A stretch of DNA of 45,872 bases from Candidatus Lactobacillus pullistercoris (GCA_018883635.1 JAHLFT010000087.1:1-45872), one strand, 5' to 3'. Shown: positions 33,685 through 41,799, counted from the stretch's first letter. The notes: generated from the sequence alone by a model not told the origin. Numbers and translations: made by a program.

Positions 33685-35005
33685 AGGCATTACCACCATT
33701 ATGACCACCAACCAATTTACTTCTTTGAATCGCAGTTGCACCACTAAGTAAACTTGACGCCTTCACTAAACTGCTAAAACCATATTTTTTTCTAATTTTA
33801 TCGACGGTTATATCAAATCTTTGTCTCTTAATCTCCTGACTAGGTGTTAAAAAGAAAGTTAACTGCTGATTATCATTCGGACTAAGCTGCGAATAATCAA
33901 CACCGAGGACGCGAACTGCTTCTCCGCGCCATTTTTTGCGAAATAGAGCAATTAATTCATGTACTAGTTCATCATTACTATCCGTCGAAATAATTTTTTG
34001 CCTAATATTAAAACCGCCACGTTTATTGCCTTTCTCTCTTTCTGCAAAAGAGTAGCCAACAAATAAGCCAACACAAGCAGTCTTTAAATGATGGGCGCGA
34101 ATTCTAGCAGCAACTTGTTCACCAATTTCTCGAATAACAATTTCAATCTCTCTTTGATCAAAATAATCTCGCGTTAAAACCTGGGAATTCCCGTAACTTT
34201 TATTTTTCGGAAAATATTTTTGACGAATAATACTGCGATCCACGCCCCAACTCATTGCAAAAAGCTGTTCACCAATTACGCCAAATTCTCGCTTTAAAAT
34301 TTCTGGATCAGTATGGGCAAGAGTATACATATTCGTAATCCCAATTCGCCGTAAATGATTTGCTGTTCTAGTATTAATTCCCCACACGTCTTCGAGATTG
34401 GGAATTTTCCAAATTGTGTCAGGAACATCAATATAATGCCAAAAGTCAATCATTGACATGCGGTGTTTAGCCGAAATATCCATTGCTAGTTTAGCAAGTA
34501 ACGGATTTTCGCCGATACCACAGGTCGTATAAAGACCTAATTGATCATGAATATCTTCTTGAATTTTTCGCCCCACAAGATAAGGATCATCCCCAAAAAG
34601 ACGCCATGACTTAGTCATATCAATCATACTTTCATCAATTGAATAAACATGAATATCTTCATCAGCCGCATATTTACGAAAGATCTCAAGTATCTGCATA
34701 CTACGCTTAATATATAAATTCATATGTGGCTCGACTAGTTGCAATTGATCCTTACCCGGCCTTAAGGCATCTTTAGGAATATTGCGCGCCCGCATAACAT
34801 TTTTTAAACCATATTTTCGTTTAGCTAAAGGAGATGCTGCCATAATTAAGCCTGACCCAAAACTTGAATTATCCTGGCGTGATAATACCGCTATTATTGC
34901 CTTCATCGGATTTAATCCTAAACGTAATGCCTCACAACTCGCAAAAAATGACTTATTATCTATCATAAAAATCAAACGGTGAGGTTCATAGCGATAATCA
35001 TACAT
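33677..35005 (-). CDS. uvrX: Y-family DNA polymerase (UvrX/UmuC-like)
   Basis: A translesion polymerase of 442 residues. Catalytic acidic residues are in FMIDNKSFFASCEA (motif I, Asp) and YSIDESMIDMT (SIDE motif). A helix-hairpin-helix region EDVWGINTRTANHLRRIGITN and a little-finger domain follow. It belongs to the UvrX/YqjW subgroup typical of Firmicute SOS loci rather than DinB. The ATG at 35005 is chosen because AGAGGG is correctly spaced; two other in-frame starts lie just upstream. It forms an operon with the YolD-like gene and has two SOS-type boxes at its promoter. Confidence 0.93.
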   Translation of the reverse strand: MYDYRYEPHRLIFMIDNKSFFASCEALRLGLNPMKAIIAVLSRQDNSSFGSGLIMAASPLAKRKYGLKNVMRARNIPKDALRPGKDQLQLVEPHMNLYIKRSMQILEIFRKYAADEDIHVYSIDESMIDMTKSWRLFGDDPYLVGRKIQEDIHDQLGLYTTCGIGENPLLAKLAMDISAKHRMSMIDFWHYIDVPDTIWKIPNLEDVWGINTRTANHLRRIGITNMYTLAHTDPEILKREFGVIGEQLFAMSWGVDRSIIRQKYFPKNKSYGNSQVLTRDYFDQREIEIVIREIGEQVAARIRAHHLKTACVGLFVGYSFAEREKGNKRGGFNIRQKIISTDSNDELVHELIALFRKKWRGEAVRVLGVDYSQLSPNDNQQLTFFLTPSQEIKRQRFDITVDKIRKKYGFSSLVKASSLLSGATAIQRSKLVGGHNGGNAYE

Positions 35006-35020
35006 TTTCATCCCTCTTTT

Positions 35021-35068
35021 CAAACATTAGTTCGATTAAATTTTATCCGAACATGTGTTTAATTGCAA
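35021..35068 (-). promoter_or_regulatory. SOS promoter with two LexA-type boxes
   Basis: On the minus strand: -35 TTGCAA (35063-35068), 17-base spacer, -10 TAAAAT (35040-35045). One box, TAAACACATGTTCG (35048-35061), fills the spacer. A second, CGAACTAATGTTTG (35021-35034), lies just after the -10. Each matches the Gram-positive SOS consensus CGAAC-N4-GTTCG in all but one or two positions. Repressor (LexA or HdiR) binding at either would block transcription. Confidence 0.75.
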
Positions 35069-35075
35069 GGTAAAA

Positions 35076-35114
35076 AATAAAATGCCTAGAAAAATTACTA
35101 GCCATTTTATTTAT
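35076..35114 (-). terminator. Terminator of the OPA transporter gene
   Basis: AATAAAATG-C-CTAG pairs with CTAG-C-CATTTTATT around an A-rich loop, with T-runs on the minus strand, 15 bases past the stop at 35129. Confidence 0.8.
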
Positions 35115-35128
35115 CTTACTTAAATTTT

Positions 35129-36484
35129 TTAATTAGCTTTATTTGCTTGTGCTTCTTTACGCATCTTATTTTCACTCATAGCAGTGTAAATTAAGAAGAT
35201 AATTGCAAAGAATGAGGCAACATATAAAACAGTGTTACTTGCAATCCAGCCAAACTTGGCAACCAAAATACCGATCAAGGCTGTCGCAATTGTTTCACCA
35301 AAGATGTATTGGAAGAAGCCCATAAAACCTGTTGATGAACCAACCGCAAACTTAGGAACAACTTCGTTAACCATTAACCCCACCAAAGTTAATGGAGCAT
35401 AAATCAAATTACCCATAATTAACAAAACGGTGACAATCAAGGCATGATTATTACTAAAGAAGTAAATCGTCAAACAAATTAACATTCCAATCACACATGC
35501 AATTGAAACAAGGCCACGCCGACCCTTTAAAGCATCTGAAATCGCACCAATGATGATAACACCTGGAACTGAGGCAAGTTCAAAAATACCGATTAACCAT
35601 TTTGCAAAGTTAGGATCAAAGCCCTTATTTTGAACTAAATATGATGGAATCCAACTTTGAATACCATAACGAACTAAATATAGTGACATTGAAGTTAAAG
35701 TAACGGCCCAAACTAACTTATTCTTCAAAATATATTTAACAAAAATTTGCCAAACACTCAAATCAGTTGAGTCTGATGTTGAAACCTTACCATCGTCTAA
35801 GATAACTTTATCACCAGTATAAGTTGAAATATCAGGCAAACCGACTACCTGCGGACGATCTGCACCTAAAACTAAAATTAAAATACAAATGATAAATGAA
35901 ATTACTGATGCGGTGTAAAAGACTGCGCTAAGTGAACCGGCAAACATAAATGTTGCTAATTGAACAACTGCCACACAGATAAATGATCCAGCATTGTGAG
36001 CAGATGACCAAATAGAAAAGATCGTACCCCGAAGACGTTTACCCCACCAAAGTTGAATCATTCTTTGACAAGCAGCAGCTCCCATTCCTTGAGTAACTGC
36101 AATAAGGAACATGAGTAGCATCATGACATAAATACTTTTAGTAGAACCCAAGAAAATATTTAAAATTGCTGATAAAAGTAACCCTAGCATTAAGTAGCGG
36201 TTGGAATCACATTTATCAACTAATGCTCCCATAAATAACTTGGCGATTCCGTAACCGATACCGAAACAAGATAGAACCAAACCGATATCAGCTGTCGTAA
36301 AGTTGTAAGCTTTCATAATATCAGTTTGCTCAGTAGTAAATACTAATCTGATAATGTAATAGCCGATATAACCAATACAAGTAGCAAGCAAGACTCCCAA
36401 TTGCCGCCACTTATAAGTACTCGCAATTTTATCCTTCGCGACTAATTTTTTAGAATTAGGTTGTTGTAAAATCCAATTAAACAT
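35129..36484 (-). CDS. MFS transporter, OPA (organophosphate:phosphate antiporter) family
   Basis: A 451-residue, 12-segment transporter. The early GYIGYYIIRLVFTTEQ and GYGIAKLFMGALVDKCDSNRYLM, and later WWGKRLRGTIFSIWSSAHNAGS, are typical of the UhpT/GlpT/PgtP group that exchanges sugar phosphates or glycerol 3-phosphate for phosphate. Which organophosphate is carried cannot be told. It is monocistronic, with a terminator on each side. In the acidophilus group a UhpT-like annotation is common, but no uhp regulator lies nearby. Confidence 0.85.
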   Translation of the reverse strand: MFNWILQQPNSKKLVAKDKIASTYKWRQLGVLLATCIGYIGYYIIRLVFTTEQTDIMKAYNFTTADIGLVLSCFGIGYGIAKLFMGALVDKCDSNRYLMLGLLLSAILNIFLGSTKSIYVMMLLMFLIAVTQGMGAAACQRMIQLWWGKRLRGTIFSIWSSAHNAGSFICVAVVQLATFMFAGSLSAVFYTASVISFIICILILVLGADRPQVVGLPDISTYTGDKVILDDGKVSTSDSTDLSVWQIFVKYILKNKLVWAVTLTSMSLYLVRYGIQSWIPSYLVQNKGFDPNFAKWLIGIFELASVPGVIIIGAISDALKGRRGLVSIACVIGMLICLTIYFFSNNHALIVTVLLIMGNLIYAPLTLVGLMVNEVVPKFAVGSSTGFMGFFQYIFGETIATALIGILVAKFGWIASNTVLYVASFFAIIFLIYTAMSENKMRKEAQANKAN

Positions 36485-36570
36485 AATTCTTATCTCCCCT
36501 CATAATCTAAATTTATCGTACCATAACTCAATGAAAGCAGATTCAAAATAATGATTTTATCCAAAAATAA

Positions 36571-36610
36571 ATACGCACTTATCAGTGTTTGCTGATTATA
36601 ATGCGTATTA
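36571..36610 (-). terminator. Terminator of greA
   Basis: AATACGCA/TGCGTATT outer stem and an ATCAG/CTGAT inner stem, followed by TTTATTTTTGG on the minus strand. Confidence 0.75.
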
Positions 36611-36615
36611 AATAA

Positions 36616-37077
36616 TTATTTTACTTCAATAATTGTCACGTGATAATTGCCCGCCGGGGCTTCAACCGTAACTGTTTTGCCGGCTTCTTGCTTCATAATT
36701 GCTTGTCCAAGTGGCGAATCAAAAGCAATTTTTCCTTTAGCTAAATCAGCCTCCATTCGGCCAACAATCTTATATTCTTCTTCATCATCCTCATCGTCAA
36801 ATTTCAGGACTACGCTAGAACCCATATTTACCTTGCCATCGGCTTTAGATTCAATCACTTCTGCATACTTTAATTGTTTACCTAAATAACGCAGACGGCT
36901 CTGTAAGTGGCCCAAATCTCGCTTAGCTTCTGTATATTCAGTATTTTCTGATAAATCGCCCATCGATCTAGCTTGTTGCAAAATCTTAATCCGCCGCGGC
37001 CGATCTTTCTTCAAGCGGGCAATTTCATCTTCAATTTCTTTATAACCTTCTGGGGTCATTTTTTGATAATAAACCAT
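36616..37077 (-). CDS. greA: Transcription elongation factor GreA
   Basis: Rescues backtracked RNA polymerase by stimulating transcript cleavage. It has 153 residues. The N-terminal coiled coil (about 8-75) carries the tip acidic residues in MGDLSENTEYTEAK. The C-terminal FKBP-like domain has SPLGQAIMKQEAGKTV. Length and motifs are standard. Its promoter overlaps that of the divergent hsp20 gene. Confidence 0.96.
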   Translation of the reverse strand: MVYYQKMTPEGYKEIEDEIARLKKDRPRRIKILQQARSMGDLSENTEYTEAKRDLGHLQSRLRYLGKQLKYAEVIESKADGKVNMGSSVVLKFDDEDDEEEYKIVGRMEADLAKGKIAFDSPLGQAIMKQEAGKTVTVEAPAGNYHVTIIEVK

Positions 37078-37114
37078 TGCTTTACCTATACTCTTTTCCT
37101 CAAATCTATTTTTG

Positions 37115-37143
37115 ATTTTAAAAAATTATCTACTGCTTGTAAA
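37115..37143 (-). promoter_or_regulatory. greA promoter
   Basis: Minus strand -35 TTTACA (37138-37143), 17-base spacer, -10 TAAAAT (37115-37120). The -35 shares bases with the -35 TTGTAA of the hsp20 promoter on the other strand. Confidence 0.7.
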
Positions 37144-37164
37144 GATTACTTTTAGCACTATATG
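37137..37164 (+). promoter_or_regulatory. hsp20 promoter overlapped by CIRCE
   Basis: -35 TTGTAA (37137-37142), 16-base spacer, -10 TATATG (37159-37164), lying under the left half of the CIRCE. A second possible promoter, TTTAAA (37183-37188) and TACAAT (37205-37210) with a 16-base spacer, lies downstream of the CIRCE. Confidence 0.5.
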
Positions 37165-37178
37165 CTTTCGAGTGCTAA
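37152..37178 (+). promoter_or_regulatory. CIRCE operator (HrcA binding site)
   Basis: TTAGCACTA - nine bases - GAGTGCTAA, differing from the consensus TTAGCACTC-N9-GAGTGCTAA at one base. The position before a small heat-shock gene indicates HrcA repression relieved by heat. Confidence 0.92.
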
Positions 37179-37245
37179 ATAGTTTAAATTATGAAAATAG
37201 CTACTACAATAAACAGTGTAAAGAGAAAGAAAGGAAGTTTTAATT

Positions 37246-37671
37246 ATGGCAAACGAAATGATGAATCGTCGTAACGATATGTTTGATGCAATGAACGATT
37301 GGTTTGGTTTTCCAAAGAACTTCTTTGACGATAAAGAAATGAGCAATATGATGCAAGCTGATGTTGCTGAAAATGACAAGGAATATCTTGTAAAAATTGA
37401 TATGCCTGGTCTAAAGAAAGATGACATTAATTTAAACTATCGTGATGGCATCCTCAGCGTTGAAGCTACAAGAAAAGCATCTAAAGATACTAGCGATGAA
37501 AAACACAATGTTATCCACAAAGAAAGAAGCGAGGGACATGTTTCTCGTTCATTTAGATTAACAAATGTGGTTGCAAATCAGATCCATGCAAAGTATGATG
37601 ATGGTGTATTGACTATTACTTTGCCAAAGCAATCAGCTGACAGCAGTGATAGTTCAATCCAAATTGATTAA
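37246..37671 (+). CDS. hsp20: Small heat shock protein Hsp20
   Basis: ATP-independent holdase chaperone of 141 residues. The alpha-crystallin domain (about 38-128) contains EYLVKIDMPGLKKDDINL and the C-terminal DGVLTITLPK; the N-terminal arm is short and Met/Asn-rich. GAAAGGAAG precedes the ATG. It is controlled by a CIRCE element and ends in its own terminator. Confidence 0.95.
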   Translation: MANEMMNRRNDMFDAMNDWFGFPKNFFDDKEMSNMMQADVAENDKEYLVKIDMPGLKKDDINLNYRDGILSVEATRKASKDTSDEKHNVIHKERSEGHVSRSFRLTNVVANQIHAKYDDGVLTITLPKQSADSSDSSIQID

Positions 37672-37726
37672 TTTATAGATTTTTTGCAAGAAGTCCCTAT
37701 AGGTTAACAATTTCAATAATTCTCTA

Positions 37727-37763
37727 AGAAAAGTAGGTTCAAGATTGAATCTACTTTTCTTTT
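37727..37763 (+). terminator. Terminator of hsp20
   Basis: AGAAAAGTAGGTTC (37727-37740) pairs with GAATCTACTTTTCT (37747-37760) with one G-T pair, followed by T-rich sequence. Confidence 0.85.
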
Positions 37764-37822
37764 GCTTTAATCAGGAATAAAATTGAGTTAGTTTAATAAA
37801 AAATTAAAAAAGGGAGATCATT

Positions 37823-39139
37823 ATGGCTCATAAACTAACTTTACAAGAATTAGATGAATTCTCAAAAGAATTTAATAGCGATCCGCAAAACAAAGTTATC
37901 GCCCGTGCGGCAGAACGTAGTGGCGTTCTTGAAGCTTCCTACAATGACAGAATTGAAAGTAAATTAAACCGCGTTTTCTCAACTGAATTAGACACTGACA
38001 ATGTTACTAATCAAAAACATTCTGGCCGCTGCTGGGAATTCTCAACTTTAAACGTTTTACGTCACTTTTTCGGTAAAAAATATAAGGCTAAGAATTTCAC
38101 TTTTTCACAAGCTTATAATTTTTTCTGGGATAAAATCGAACGTGCCAATATTTTTTATGACGAAATCTTAAGAAATGCTGACAAGCCGCTTGATTCACGC
38201 GAAGTTAAAGCTGATTTATCATTTGCTGGTGGCGATGGTGGTCAATTCCACATGGCAGCAGCTTTGGTTGAAAAATACGGGGTTGTTCCTTCTTACGCAA
38301 TGCCTGAAAATGCAAATACTAACAATACTACTGGCTTTGCTACTGCTTTAGCAGATAAATTGAAAAAAGATGCTCTTGTTTTACGTAAATTAAAGCAAGA
38401 AGGAAAAGATGACGAAATAGAAAAGGCACGCAAGAAGTTCTTGAGTGAAGTTTACCGCATGACCGCTATTGCTGTTGGTGAACCACCTAAGAAGTTTGAC
38501 CTTGAATATCGTGATGATGACAAGAAATACCATTTGGAAAAGAACTTAACTCCTGTTGAATTCTTGCACAAGTACATGGGTGATGTTGACTTTGATGATT
38601 ACGTTGTTTTAACTAATGCTCCTGATCATGAATATAACCAATTATACGGTCTTCCAGGCGAAGATAATGTCGAAGGTTCTTACAGAATCAAATTGTTAAA
38701 TGTGCCAATGGAATACTTAACCAGTGCCGCTATTGCTCAATTAAAAGATGGTGAAGCTGTTTGGTTTGGTAATGATGTTCTTCGTCAAATGGACAGAAAG
38801 ACTGGCTACCTTGATACTAACCTTTACAAATTAGACGATCTTTTCGGTGTTAACTTAAAGATGAGCAAGGCCGATCGTTTAAGAACAGGTGCCGGTGAAG
38901 TTTCACACGCAATGACTTTAGTTGGTGTTGATGAAGATAATGGTGATATTCGTCAATGGAAAGTTGAAAACTCTTGGGGCGATAAGATCGGTTCTAAAGG
39001 TTACTTTGTTATGAGTAATGATTGGTTCAACGATTATGTTTATGAAGTCGTTGTCCACAAGAAATACTTAACTGCTGAACAAAGAAAACTTGCCGAAGGT
39101 GAAATTACCGACCTTCCACTTTGGGATTCATTAGCTTAA
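37823..39139 (+). CDS. C1 cysteine aminopeptidase/endopeptidase (PepC/PepE family)
   Basis: A bleomycin-hydrolase-type cytoplasmic cysteine peptidase of 438 residues that degrades imported peptides. Catalytic residues: Cys70 in NQKHSGRCWEFS, His in GEVSHAMTLVG (about 360) and Asn in WKVENSWG (about 383). The length equals PepE/PepG of L. helveticus and L. delbrueckii better than PepC (about 449), which suggests endopeptidase specificity, but this cannot be decided by reading. The ATG has AAAGGGAG upstream. Monocistronic and convergent with oppA. Confidence 0.9.
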   Translation: MAHKLTLQELDEFSKEFNSDPQNKVIARAAERSGVLEASYNDRIESKLNRVFSTELDTDNVTNQKHSGRCWEFSTLNVLRHFFGKKYKAKNFTFSQAYNFFWDKIERANIFYDEILRNADKPLDSREVKADLSFAGGDGGQFHMAAALVEKYGVVPSYAMPENANTNNTTGFATALADKLKKDALVLRKLKQEGKDDEIEKARKKFLSEVYRMTAIAVGEPPKKFDLEYRDDDKKYHLEKNLTPVEFLHKYMGDVDFDDYVVLTNAPDHEYNQLYGLPGEDNVEGSYRIKLLNVPMEYLTSAAIAQLKDGEAVWFGNDVLRQMDRKTGYLDTNLYKLDDLFGVNLKMSKADRLRTGAGEVSHAMTLVGVDEDNGDIRQWKVENSWGDKIGSKGYFVMSNDWFNDYVYEVVVHKKYLTAEQRKLAEGEITDLPLWDSLA

Positions 39140-39166
39140 AAAATAAAAATTCTAACTTAATAAATC

Positions 39167-39218
39167 AAAAAAGAATGTTTAATCTTAGTTGTAAAAGTAA
39201 CTAAGTAAACATTCTTTT
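39167..39218. terminator. Bidirectional terminator between the peptidase gene and oppA
   Basis: AAAAAGAATGTTTA pairs with TAAACATTCTTTT, with inner CTTAGTT/AACTAAG, and has T-runs on both strands. Confidence 0.9.
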
Positions 39219-39226
39219 ATTTTTAA

Positions 39227-40864
39227 CTATTTTAGATAAGCATACTTATAATTCCACTGCGTTCCCGCTGTATTGTGGATAATTCCGTGCACACGTGGAG
39301 ACTGCAAATATGCTGTTGTCTGTTGATAAATCGGGGTAATAGCTTGTTCACCGTTAACAACCTTTGCTGCATTAATTAAATCCTCCCAGCGCTTATTACC
39401 ATCATTTGTATCTTGACTAGCTGCCATTTTTACTAGTTGATTATATTTAGCATTATCCCATTTACCATAATTATAAGACGTACCCTTCATCGGAATTTGC
39501 ATGAAAGTCATTGGATCGTTGAAATCGCCACCCCAACTTGAAAGATAAATATCAAAATCACCATTATGAGCGCGGTTAAGAGCAGATTTGTTAGGGATGT
39601 TCGTAACATTAATCTTTAATCCAGGTAACTTTTTCACCCATTGTGATTGAAGATATTGCGTTAAAGCTTCGCTATCCGGTTGATCATTGGAGGCAAGTAA
39701 ATCAAGCGTTAAGTGTTTTTGACCAATTTCTTTCAAGCCCTTCTTCCAATATTTTTGCGCTAAAGCCGGTTGATAATCCACTGTGTTTTCCACAACCTGT
39801 TCTTGGGCAAAATCACGGCCGTTTTTTGGATCATTAGCTAATTGGCTAGGAACAAAACCTGTTGGTAAAGTTGAACCATTTCCCAATACCTTTTTAGTAA
39901 CAATTGCGCGATCAATCGTTAAGGAAAGAGCTAATCTGATATTTTTATTATTCATAGCTAGATAATTAGCCTTATTTTTATCCTTAAAGTTATACATCAA
40001 AAAGCGAACTACAGAGTAAGGATAAGACTTAAAATCTGTATTCTTTTTCAAATTCTTAACTTGCTCACTTGAAAGTGGAGTTAGATCAAGTTTTCCCTGT
40101 TGATAAAGTTGATAGCCGGTATTGTTTGACTTCACTACTTGATAATTTATCTTATCCAACTTAACTGCTTTTTTATCCCAATAATTATTATTCTTTACAA
40201 AAGACCAAGTATCGCCAACGCCATCCCAATTTTCAATCTTAAATGGTCCTGAATAAACTTGATACTCGGACTTAGTCGCATATTTATTACCGTACTTTTT
40301 AACTACGCGTTCATTCTGAGGGCCAAACAATGGATATGCCATTAAGACCTTAAAATAAGCGATTGGGGCATCTAATTTAACTACCACCGTATCTTTTCTA
40401 GGAGCAGAGATTCCAAGAGCTTCTGGGGGCATTTTGCCAGCAATTATTTGATCAGCATTTTTAACGCCACTAAAAAGATAAGAATATGGTGATTCAGTTT
40501 TCGGTGTTAAACTCCGGCGCCAGGAATATACAAAATCTTGGGCAGTAATCGGATCACCATTAGACCATTTAGCCTCACGTAATTTAAAGGTCCAAATCTT
40601 ACCATCCTTTGAAACAGTCGCGCTTTTAGCAATACCAGGCGTCACTTTTCCATTTTTACCTAAACGATAAAAACTCTCAAAAACATTTCCCGTTTGACCA
40701 TAGCCATCAGATCTACTGATATCAATCGTATCAAGCTGCGAAGTAGCACTTAGACTTAAAGTTTTATTATCAGTTTTTGCACTATTGCCGTGACCACAAG
40801 CTACAAGTACCACTGACATTAATCCGATAAAAATACTTGCAACGATAGTTTTTGCTTTAACCAT
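39227..40864 (-). CDS. oppA: Oligopeptide-binding lipoprotein (OppA paralogue)
   Basis: Extracytoplasmic peptide-binding protein of the SBP_bac_5 family, 545 residues. The lipoprotein signal MVKAKTIVASIFIGLMSV ends in the lipobox LVAC with the lipidated Cys at 23. Family features include IWTFKLREAKWSNGDPITAQDFVYSWRR (shown in two overlapping parts, residues about 90-118) and the ligand-domain YLSSWGGDFNDP. It is not in the oppBCDF operon: a plus-strand gene and two terminators separate them, and it has its own promoter, Cys-rich leader ORF and leader terminator. It probably supplies a different ligand class to the same or another permease. AAGGAGAAG precedes the ATG. Confidence 0.93.
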   Translation of the reverse strand: MVKAKTIVASIFIGLMSVVLVACGHGNSAKTDNKTLSLSATSQLDTIDISRSDGYGQTGNVFESFYRLGKNGKVTPGIAKSATVSKDGKIWTFKLREAKWSNGDPITAQDFVYSWRRSLTPKTESPYSYLFSGVKNADQIIAGKMPPEALGISAPRKDTVVVKLDAPIAYFKVLMAYPLFGPQNERVVKKYGNKYATKSEYQVYSGPFKIENWDGVGDTWSFVKNNNYWDKKAVKLDKINYQVVKSNNTGYQLYQQGKLDLTPLSSEQVKNLKKNTDFKSYPYSVVRFLMYNFKDKNKANYLAMNNKNIRLALSLTIDRAIVTKKVLGNGSTLPTGFVPSQLANDPKNGRDFAQEQVVENTVDYQPALAQKYWKKGLKEIGQKHLTLDLLASNDQPDSEALTQYLQSQWVKKLPGLKINVTNIPNKSALNRAHNGDFDIYLSSWGGDFNDPMTFMQIPMKGTSYNYGKWDNAKYNQLVKMAASQDTNDGNKRWEDLINAAKVVNGEQAITPIYQQTTAYLQSPRVHGIIHNTAGTQWNYKYAYLK

Positions 40865-40892
40865 AACTCTTCTCCTTTTTTATTTTTTAACG

Positions 40893-40928
40893 AAAAAAAA
40901 CGAGCCATAGCCCTTTGGCTACAGCTCG
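40893..40928 (-). terminator. Terminator/attenuator in the oppA leader
   Basis: On the minus strand CGAGCTGTAGCC pairs with GGCTATGGCTCG around AAAG, then TTTTTTTT. Two pairs are G-U on the minus strand and would be mismatches (C-A) on the plus strand, so the element is selected as minus-strand RNA. It lies between the small leader ORF and oppA, 29 bases before the oppA ATG. Confidence 0.85.
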
Positions 40929-40964
40929 CTCATTACATTAATTCTAAATAATTATTAATAATTT

Positions 40965-41075
40965 TTACTTTGAATCAATATTAATAGAGATGCGTCGCAC
41001 ATTGGGCATAACAAATAAATTGCAGCTAGTGCAACAACATTCTTTATTTGCAAATTTGTTTTGTAATGCCAACAT
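40965..41075 (-). CDS. 36-residue Cys-cluster leader peptide or small protein
   Basis: An ATG with AAAGGAGATG nine bases upstream opens a frame of 36 codons. The product starts MLALQNKFANKE and then has Cys-Cys-Cys-Thr-Ser-Cys at residues 13-18, followed by NLFVMPNVRRISINIDSK. There is no signal peptide. The ORF lies between a consensus promoter and the leader terminator of oppA, with 36 bases from its stop to the hairpin. Two readings are possible: a leader peptide whose Cys codons sense Cys-tRNA and control the terminator, or a small metal- or thiol-active protein made in excess over OppA. No family is recognised. Confidence 0.7.
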   Translation of the reverse strand: MLALQNKFANKECCCTSCNLFVMPNVRRISINIDSK

Positions 41076-41102
41076 GTTTTTCATCTCCTTTTGCGTTTTT
41101 TA

Positions 41103-41118
41103 ATACTTACTAAAGTAT
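41103..41118. promoter_or_regulatory. 16-bp palindromic operator candidate
   Basis: ATACTT-ACTA-AAGTAT is a perfect 6-4-6 inverted repeat. It covers the expected start of transcription and touches the -10 of the oppA leader promoter, a typical repressor position. No matching regulator gene lies nearby. Confidence 0.45.
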
Positions 41119-41145
41119 AGTATTTTATTTAAAGCAAAATGTCAA
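41117..41145 (-). promoter_or_regulatory. Promoter of the Cys-leader/oppA transcript
   Basis: Minus strand -35 TTGACA (41140-41145, perfect consensus), 17-base spacer, -10 TACTAT (41117-41122), about 42 bases before the leader ORF. Confidence 0.85.
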
Positions 41146-41238
41146 CAGTTTTTCTTACTTTTCATAACTTTTCAATAAATCTTTAGCTTAGGCCAATTAA
41201 TGTTTATAATTAAACAAAAATATCATATGGAGGAAACC

Positions 41239-41754
41239 ATGAAAGTTACCTATTTCTTTCTTGCTTTTACAATTTTAGCATTGATCATCATTCTTTTTAG
41301 ATCAGAAAACAAATTCCAGTTTCTAAAAGCGGGTATTTTATTCATCTTTCAAATATTTTTTAGTACGATTAACTTCCTGATCTTTTTCGTAATCTCATAT
41401 TTATTGATGCAAAATAAAGATCACATCAACTTAGGCAATCTCTTTATTTTATTAGCCATTTTCGTGATTTTATCCGGGATTCTTTTGTATCTGGGGATGC
41501 GGATCGCAGCTAAGTTCTTTAAACTTTCAACCACCGTCATCACGTTGATCGAATATTATATTCAATGGAGCCTTATTTATGTAACGGTTTATCAAGCAAT
41601 TTTTAGCAATTTAAAGCGGATCAGCGTTGTTACCAGATTTATTAAAGTTGGTAACTTTTTAGACCCTAACCTCATTATTGTTGCAATTTTACCATCTTTT
41701 ATTTCTGCTTGGATCGCGATCATTTTATATAAAAAGCATACTAAAGCAATATAG
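41239..41754 (+). CDS. Small integral membrane protein of unknown function
   Basis: A 171-residue protein with about five hydrophobic segments (start MKVTYFFLAFTILALIIILF, later LFILLAIFVILSGILLYLG and LIIVAILPSFISAWIAIILY). The ATG at 41239 has GGAGG upstream; the frame opens earlier, at 41200, without a ribosome site. It resembles SA1002-type lactobacillar membrane proteins of unknown role only in size and topology. It sits divergently beside the oppA leader and convergently to oppF. Confidence 0.75.
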   Translation: MKVTYFFLAFTILALIIILFRSENKFQFLKAGILFIFQIFFSTINFLIFFVISYLLMQNKDHINLGNLFILLAIFVILSGILLYLGMRIAAKFFKLSTTVITLIEYYIQWSLIYVTVYQAIFSNLKRISVVTRFIKVGNFLDPNLIIVAILPSFISAWIAIILYKKHTKAI

Positions 41755-41760
41755 GAATTA

Positions 41761-41798
41761 AAAAATCAGAATTGGAATTTCCCAATTCTGATTTTTTC
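41761..41798. terminator. Bidirectional terminator after oppF and the membrane protein gene
   Basis: AAAAATCAGAATTGG (41761-41775) pairs perfectly with CCAATTCTGATTTTT (41782-41796); T-runs on both strands. Confidence 0.92.
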
Positions 41799-41799
41799 T

